Part shown: positions 59,132-64,000 of the stretch, piece after piece
How the letters are laid out: each line of letters starts with the position of its first letter
Numbering within the stretch: the stretch's first letter is position 1
Origin: Scleroderma bovista
Lineage: Eukaryota; Basidiomycota; Agaricomycetes; Boletales; Sclerodermataceae
Direction: 5' to 3'
Assembly: GCA_037178675.1 (NCBI GenBank)
Contig: JAYMGJ010000478.1
Coordinates: 35,899-99,898, forward strand
Length of the DNA stretch: 64,000 bases
Made by a program: the position numbers and the translations under genes
The notes under the pieces: model-generated
Told to the model about the DNA's origin: nothing
What the model saw: the letters and a program-made list of their open reading frames with translations, nothing else
Databases searched by the model: none

Positions 59132-59942
59132 ATGCCAGAGACGTTGATTCCTCTGCTTCATCGTGGTAATGAGAGTGGGCTCGACTCAGACATTTTGTGA
59201 GCATCTGTTTACTGTTGATGCTAATACTATTGTTTAGTAATTGCTGAGCCATATTTACTTACGATTCCAGCCAGGACCTCACGAAGAAGATCAACGATGG
59301 CCGCGGTCCTGAATCAGATACACACCAGGGCCAAAAGACATATGTACGCAGCCTCTTTTTGATTGGCGCAGTTGACAACTGACACTTGTGCGGCTGTCCT
59401 CTCCCAACCCTTCTGCTGTGTTGATGCCATCACACACATGGGAAGATGATTTTCTGGACGAACTGGATTCCGAGAGGCTGACAACTGCTGGATTTTTTAA
59501 TGAAGATACTGCGTCCTCTGGTCCTCCTGTACCACTTTCCCCTCGACGTCATTCTATCACCACTGAGGATCATCTGTCACCCACTGCCCCATCCAATGCC
59601 ACCAATACACCTGTACCGCCGTCACTCTCCAACTTCCATGTAGGTTCGGCATCGGATGACCCGAATCTATCTGCATTAACAGATCCGAGTATCTCCACTA
59701 CTGTGCAGCTACAAGTCGAAGTTGACCGGCTTTCCTTGAATGATCCTGCCTGCTCTGGGACTTCTGTGAGTAGGAGCTCCAATGTATCAACAGGTGTATG
59801 CAAGCCATCATCAGCGCGCCGCCAACCCATTGTAGCTGCCCAACCTACAGTCATCTCAGAAAATCCAGCTTTGCATCCAGATTCTGCACCCAAACGTGTC
59901 ACTCGCCCCACACGTTCCAGAAGGGCATTAGACAAGGCATAG
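59132..59942 (+). CDS. Hypothetical Ser/Thr/Pro-rich protein downstream of the Plavaka copy
   Basis: ATG at 59132 (MPETLIPLLHRGNESGLDSD) joins through a GTGAGC...TTCCAG intron to QDLTKKINDGRGPESDTHQG. The next exon boundary is unclear, and the last exon contains SHTWEDDFLDELDSERLTTA and a long Ser/Thr/Pro-rich region ending RPTRSRRALDKA at the stop 59940-59942. Low-complexity composition and no domain. It may be cargo of the neighbouring Plavaka copy or a host gene. Only the last exon (from about 59421) is reasonably secure. Confidence 0.45.
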
Positions 59943-60379
59943 TTTCATTCGTAATGCACATCCCTTCAACCCTACTATTGATAGCTATGAATTCTTTCTG
60001 CAGCTTTGTACTAGTACTTCGTGTCATTGTCATGGTCTCATTTTTGTCCAAACAATGACAATCAATTTCCATTTTTGGTGTTTCTTTTTAATGGTTCGAC
60101 TTTCAACTATCGCACCTTTCAATCTTCCCCCATGTTCCCATAATTGCCAACATTCTGTTCGCTCAACATCTCCTGTAATAAACTATTACATCTCACCCCT
60201 TCTTTATTTGAATGCTTTCTTCGACGATGTCCAAGCCACAATTGTCAGTAAGAACTTGAATTAATAACCCCATCGTTTCAGACTTCTGAATTATTGCCTT
60301 TGACACCGCGGAACCTGTGCACACATCAGCAAGGTGACAATTGGTCTTAACTCTCTTACAGTGTCTGGATTGTCTGGAA
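59943..60379. other. AT-rich interval, no gene seen
   Basis: This is a transition between the hypothetical gene and the minisatellite; no motif recognised. Confidence 0.4.
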
Positions 60380-61015
60380 TCAGACAGTTAAGATGGATAA
60401 GTCAGATAAGTCAGTCAAGCCATTCCAGACCATCAGACCAGGGTGTCTGAAACCAGATGGCCAGACCAGCCAGACCAGTCAGACCAGCCAGACCAGCCAG
60501 ACCAGCCAGCAAGTCAGCCAGTCAGACAGTCCAGACCACTCCAGACCAGTCAGACCACCCAGACAGTAAGTCAGTCAGAGAGTTAAGACAATCCAGACCG
60601 GTCAGACCTGTCAGACCACTCAGGCAGTAAGTCAGTCAGACAGTTAAGACCATCCAGACCTGTCAGACCTGTCAGACCACCCAGATAGTGAAGACCATCC
60701 AGACCATCCAGACCACCCAGACTGTAAGTCAGTCAGACAGTCAAGACAATCCAGACCATCCAGACCACCCAGCCTAATCAGATCACCCAGACTGTCAGAC
60801 CTGTCAGACAGTAAGTTGGTCAGACATTTAAGACAATCCAGACCAACAAGACCAGTCAGGCCACCCAGACAAGTCACATCAGTAAGACTGGCCAGAGTGG
60901 CCAGACAATTCAGAGACTCAGACCAGTTAGACCAATTAGACTAGTAAGACTAGCCAGACCAATAACACTAATTGGACCAGTAAGACCAGTCAGATAAGTC
61001 AGACTGGCCAGGCCA
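60380..61015 (+). repeat. Minisatellite of CAGACCA-type short units
   Basis: This is a long array of variable ~8-15 bp units built on AGTCAGACC, CCAGACCAGC and CCAGACCATC. The array is irregular, with longer composite periods (for example GTAAGTCAGTCAGACAGT recurring). Open frames through it are artefacts of the repeat. Confidence 0.85.
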
Positions 61016-61409
61016 TTAGCTCTATCCATCTGTATTCTTTTATCACTTAATTTGTTTAATATTCATGTTAATAAATTTATATTAATTCTGAAAAAATACA
61101 ATAAATATATATTATATACGAATGGAGGGGGGGCATCATAGATTCTGGTAGCGTAATAGTCACGTCATCGACGCCGATGTGGGTGTGGGTGATGGCTGTG
61201 TCGACAATGCTGGGGCTGGGGGACACGGATACGCGTCGTCGCGGTCGCCAAACGACGCTGGGGCTGGGAGAATGTCGTCGTCGTCTTCAGGCAAAGTGCT
61301 GGGGATGGCAGACGCGGGGGGTGTCGACGTTGTGGTTGTCATCGCTGGTGGTGGTGGGGTCATCGTCGTCGTCCAGGTGGTTGCCTGCAACGTTGACGCA
61401 GGTCGTCGA

Positions 61410-61659
61410 CGTTGAGCGTCGTCCGTCGTCCGTCAGAGACGACGCTGGGATGGGTGGTTATGGTCCATTGTCCGTTAGAGATGACGTAGGGGTGGGCGTC
61501 GTCGTCGTCCACGGTCGCCCGCTAGAGACGACGTAGGGGAGGGCATCGTTGTCGTCCACGGTCGTCCGCTAGAGAAGACGTAGGGGAGGGCGTCATCGTC
61601 GTCCATGGTCGTCCGTTAGAGACGACATAGGGGTGGGCGTCGTCGTCGTCCACGGTCGC
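61410..61659 (+). repeat. 47-bp tandem repeat (about 5 units)
   Basis: Units begin CCGYTAGAGACGACGTAGGG and end with GTCGTCCACGGTCG. Successive starts are 47 bp apart by counting three complete units; the first unit is shorter and degenerate. The GTCGTC-rich sequence extends left to about 61160. The last unit is cut short at the MITE junction (61660). Confidence 0.8.
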
Positions 61660-61661
61660 TA

Positions 61662-62207
61662 GAGTTTAAAAGTCCAGTCCATAGGACTGCAAAAAGACCA
61701 GAAACTGGACTGGACTGGACTGGTCGCAACCGGACTGCAGTTGCCAGTTGCCTACTTTTGAGAATGATGAAAAAGACTGGTTGCAACCGGTTGCAACCGC
61801 ATTATGTAAGCAATACATATATGGTATAAAAACCCCTATATTACAGGCTAATTTTGGCCTGCAGTGGGTCTTAAGGGGTGTAAAACTGATCTTTTTGGAT
61901 GAAATATGGCACAAATAAATATATAATGACTTGTATATAATTACTACAGTCTATAAATAGTATTTAGATGCTATCTGACACACCTTTGATGTGAAAAACA
62001 TCAATAAAATGCAAAAAAACCGGTTTTTTAGTGGTTTGGACTGGTTTTTTTAGCAGTTTTGGACCGGTCTTTTTGAAAACCGGTTGCAACCACTTTGGAC
62101 CAGTCTTTAAGCGGTCCATGAACCATTCCCAGGCTTCCAAAAGCAGTCCAGTCCGGTCCTCTTCCAAAAAAGGCAAAAAAACCAGACTGGACTGGACTTT
62201 TAAACTC
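61662..62207 (+). mobile_element. 546-bp MITE with inverted ends and TA target duplication
   Basis: The left end GAGTTTAAAAGTCCAGTCC is mirrored by GGACTGGACTTTTAAACTC at the right end, and TA flanks both sides (61660-61661, 62208-62209). Further inverted similarity continues inward (ACTGGTCGCAACCGG versus CCGGTTGCAACC...AGTCC). There is no coding capacity. The size, ends and TA target fit a Tc1/mariner-derived MITE. Confidence 0.75.
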
Positions 62208-62213
62208 TAACGG

Positions 62214-64000
62214 TGTCACGCACCAAACAGGTTTGGTACAGTGAACATGGAAGATAACGCCTATATCGAATGATCCTTATGCGAAAGATAAGCACGACGG
62301 ACCCTCATCGTAGCCATCTATCGCACAAGACAACTATCCTGATGCGAGAGATGAATGCCAATGCAGACAGTCATCTATCGCACGAGAACCGCCAAGAAGC
62401 AGAAGAAACTGAAGGAATAACGTCAATTGTGGTATGAGAAAGGAATGCACACGTCTGCAGTCCAACTCCCATACCAGAACGATCAAAGAAGCCAAAGAAT
62501 TGATGGAGAAACGAAGGAGAAAGAGAAGAAATGATTTTTAGCACCCAAATGTCATTTTTAGGCGCCCAGTGCCGGCATTCTGATATTTTGAATAGCTCCG
62601 TCGTTTCTGAAGCTATCAGGCACGTGACTATACCGTCAGAAAGCCTAGAGCGTGGTCTATCTGCCTGTCAAGTTCCGACACAAATCCGTTCATTTCCCAC
62701 GGAGATATTCCCCCCGCAATCCAGACGTTCACTTCATCGCTCACTATGGAGTCCATATTTTCTCTGGATCATTTCTCCGCTATTGCTGCAGATCTCCACT
62801 ATGTCCTGCTCTTAGGACAGCCTCTCCCAGAGTTCCCGTGCACTGCCTGGCACATATCTTCCCAGCCTGCTCCCTCAGTCCCTCTCGTTCTCGGTCAGCG
62901 CGTTCTCCTCGTCAGTCCTGCGTCAAGGATGTACTTTGGTCATCTTAGGTCTATTGTCAAGCTTGAGAAGTCTTCTCTGGTCGTCTCTGTGTCCCCTGAG
63001 CCCTCAGCCTATGGTCCCTTCCTCCAGATACTTGCCATGTCCATCTTCCTCTGTCGTTCGTCTCACTTCCCTGGATGCGCCGAATTCAATACTCTATCCG
63101 CTTCCCTACTTTCAGACGACGTCCCCCAGCACCATGACAGTTATTCCCCCCACTTTATAGTGCTATTAGGAAGAAGAACCCTCTCTCGTTCTTTCCCAGA
63201 AGAGAGCTCGTCAAGGGAGCCCATGGTTGTGCTTCAGCGGCGCTAGAACACATGCACTATACTTTAGTGTATGCTGACCCCCCAAAAAGACCTCTGGACC
63301 CCTGGTACCCTTCTTGTGGCTGTTTTGTCTCGGATCAATCCCCCTATTAATCCCAGATCTTCCCCATTGTTGTCCCATCAAATTCCTGATGGTACACAGC
63401 CCCCCATCAAACTTCTTAGGCTGTGCATCAATGACTCCTTCTGCTGTGCAGTGACTCATCCTGCTCTCTTGTCATCAGTATTACTCTATCCCTTTCGCAT
63501 TTTTGGTATATTACTCAGCTGATGACTCACTCCCTTACCAATCAATCTTGTCATGCAGCTTACTCATTCCTTTACTCAGCAGCTTATTCATGCTTCCTAT
63601 GCTTACTCATTCCTGCTTATCCCTTGCTTACTGATCGCTTACAAACCCCTTACAAAGCTCTTACCAATCCCTTACCAATCCTTGACAAATTCTGCTTACT
63701 CCCTTCTCTTTTTGTACTTTAATGCTGTGCCCCCCCATGTATTTAAACCCCTGGGCTCAGCCCAGTGAAAGAAGACCCAATAGCACGAAATTATCTCTCT
63801 CTCAGTCCCTCTCAGTCAGTATCCCCTCAGCTCTTTGAGTCTTGTAGGCTTCAGTGAAGGTCTAAAGGCTCTGATATTCAAGTTTTATCCAATCTATTCA
63901 AGTCCAAGTCTTTCTCTAGGCTCAAGCGGAGTCTAGCCTGTCAATCCTTCATCCCCTATTGCTTCTGGACGTCAGGAGCCCCCTTGCCCCTTTGCTGCAC
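62214..64000 (+). mobile_element. Second copy of the long LTR (truncated by the window edge)
   Basis: It begins TGTCACGCACCAAACAGG and is colinear with the minus-strand LTR at 34993-32650. Shared parts include the ACCAAAC palindrome, the ATCTATCGCACGAGAACCGCC block, the short ORF, a TATTTAAACCCC promoter-like stretch at about 63740 and the leader-like CTCTCTCAGTCCCTCTCAGT region. Divergence is substantial, so the copies are old. Whether it is solo or the 5' LTR of an element beyond 64000 cannot be told. Confidence 0.72.
62746..63246 (+). CDS. ORF of unknown function within the long LTR (copy 2)
   Basis: A 166-codon frame starts MESIFSLDHFSAIAADLHYV and continues through LLLGQPLPEFPCTAWHISSQ, PLVLGQRVLLVSPASR and LVVSVSPEPSAYGPF. 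It corresponds to the ORF at 34478-33981; in that copy the frame begins 36 codons earlier, a region that is frame-shifted here. No domain recognised. Confidence 0.5.
   Translation: MESIFSLDHFSAIAADLHYVLLLGQPLPEFPCTAWHISSQPAPSVPLVLGQRVLLVSPASRMYFGHLRSIVKLEKSSLVVSVSPEPSAYGPFLQILAMSIFLCRSSHFPGCAEFNTLSASLLSDDVPQHHDSYSPHFIVLLGRRTLSRSFPEESSSREPMVVLQRR

Noticed and set aside
61160..61536. Open frames over the GTCGTC-rich region
   Set aside because: They are produced by short tandem repeats; composition is repeat-driven on both strands.
61410..61659. CRISPR-like array
   Set aside because: The 47-bp units are directly adjacent with no unique spacers, and the DNA is eukaryotic.

Overview
The window is fungal nuclear DNA, most likely from a mushroom-forming basidiomycete (Agaricomycetes). 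The evidence is dense genes broken by 50-60 nt GT-AG introns with CTAAC/CTGAC branch points, basidiomycete-type housekeeping genes, and transposon families typical of that group (Plavaka DNA transposons, a chromovirus, a Tad-like LINE). All gene models are hand-spliced by reading the sequence; no similarity search was run.

Layout. 1-2845 is the 5' end of a Ty3/gypsy element on the minus strand (gag running off the left edge), preceded by an odd LTR-polypurine tract-LTR arrangement. About 3300-4320 holds a weakly supported multi-exon gene. 5620-28388 is the conserved host block: an ERCC6L2-like SNF2 helicase (-), an NHP6-type HMG-box protein (-), a small conserved-looking unknown protein (-), cytosolic leucyl-tRNA synthetase (+), the 18S rRNA dimethyltransferase Dim1 (-), a TKL-like protein kinase (+), a 1.2-kb inverted-repeat element, Tma64/eIF2D (+) and a PXMP4-like peroxisomal membrane protein (+). 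These serve DNA repair/chromatin, translation and ribosome biogenesis; they are not an operon or a pathway cluster.

31021-40944 is a ~9.9-kb transposon with 26-bp inverted ends, a Plavaka transposase, a divergently transcribed accessory gene of unknown function and perhaps a third small membrane-protein ORF. The accessory gene has been split by a 2.3-kb solo LTR with a 4-bp target duplication; taking the insertion out leaves an open frame. 40997-46583 is a Tad-like LINE with a nonsense codon in ORF1 and a frameshift in ORF2. 47520-55080 is a degenerate PHO80/PCL-like cyclin whose duplicated proline/serine tail has been split by an essentially complete, very young chromovirus (48483-54857). 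55551-58749 is a second Plavaka copy that has lost its catalytic middle and carries stop codons, followed by a Ser/Pro-rich hypothetical gene. 60380-62213 has two minisatellites and a 546-bp MITE, and 62214-64000 is a second copy of the long LTR seen at 32650-34993.

The most unusual signals are a predicted one-nucleotide exon that completes the Walker A motif of the SNF2 helicase, the Plavaka element with its uncharacterised accessory gene, and the long LTR that carries its own conserved-looking ORF in both copies.
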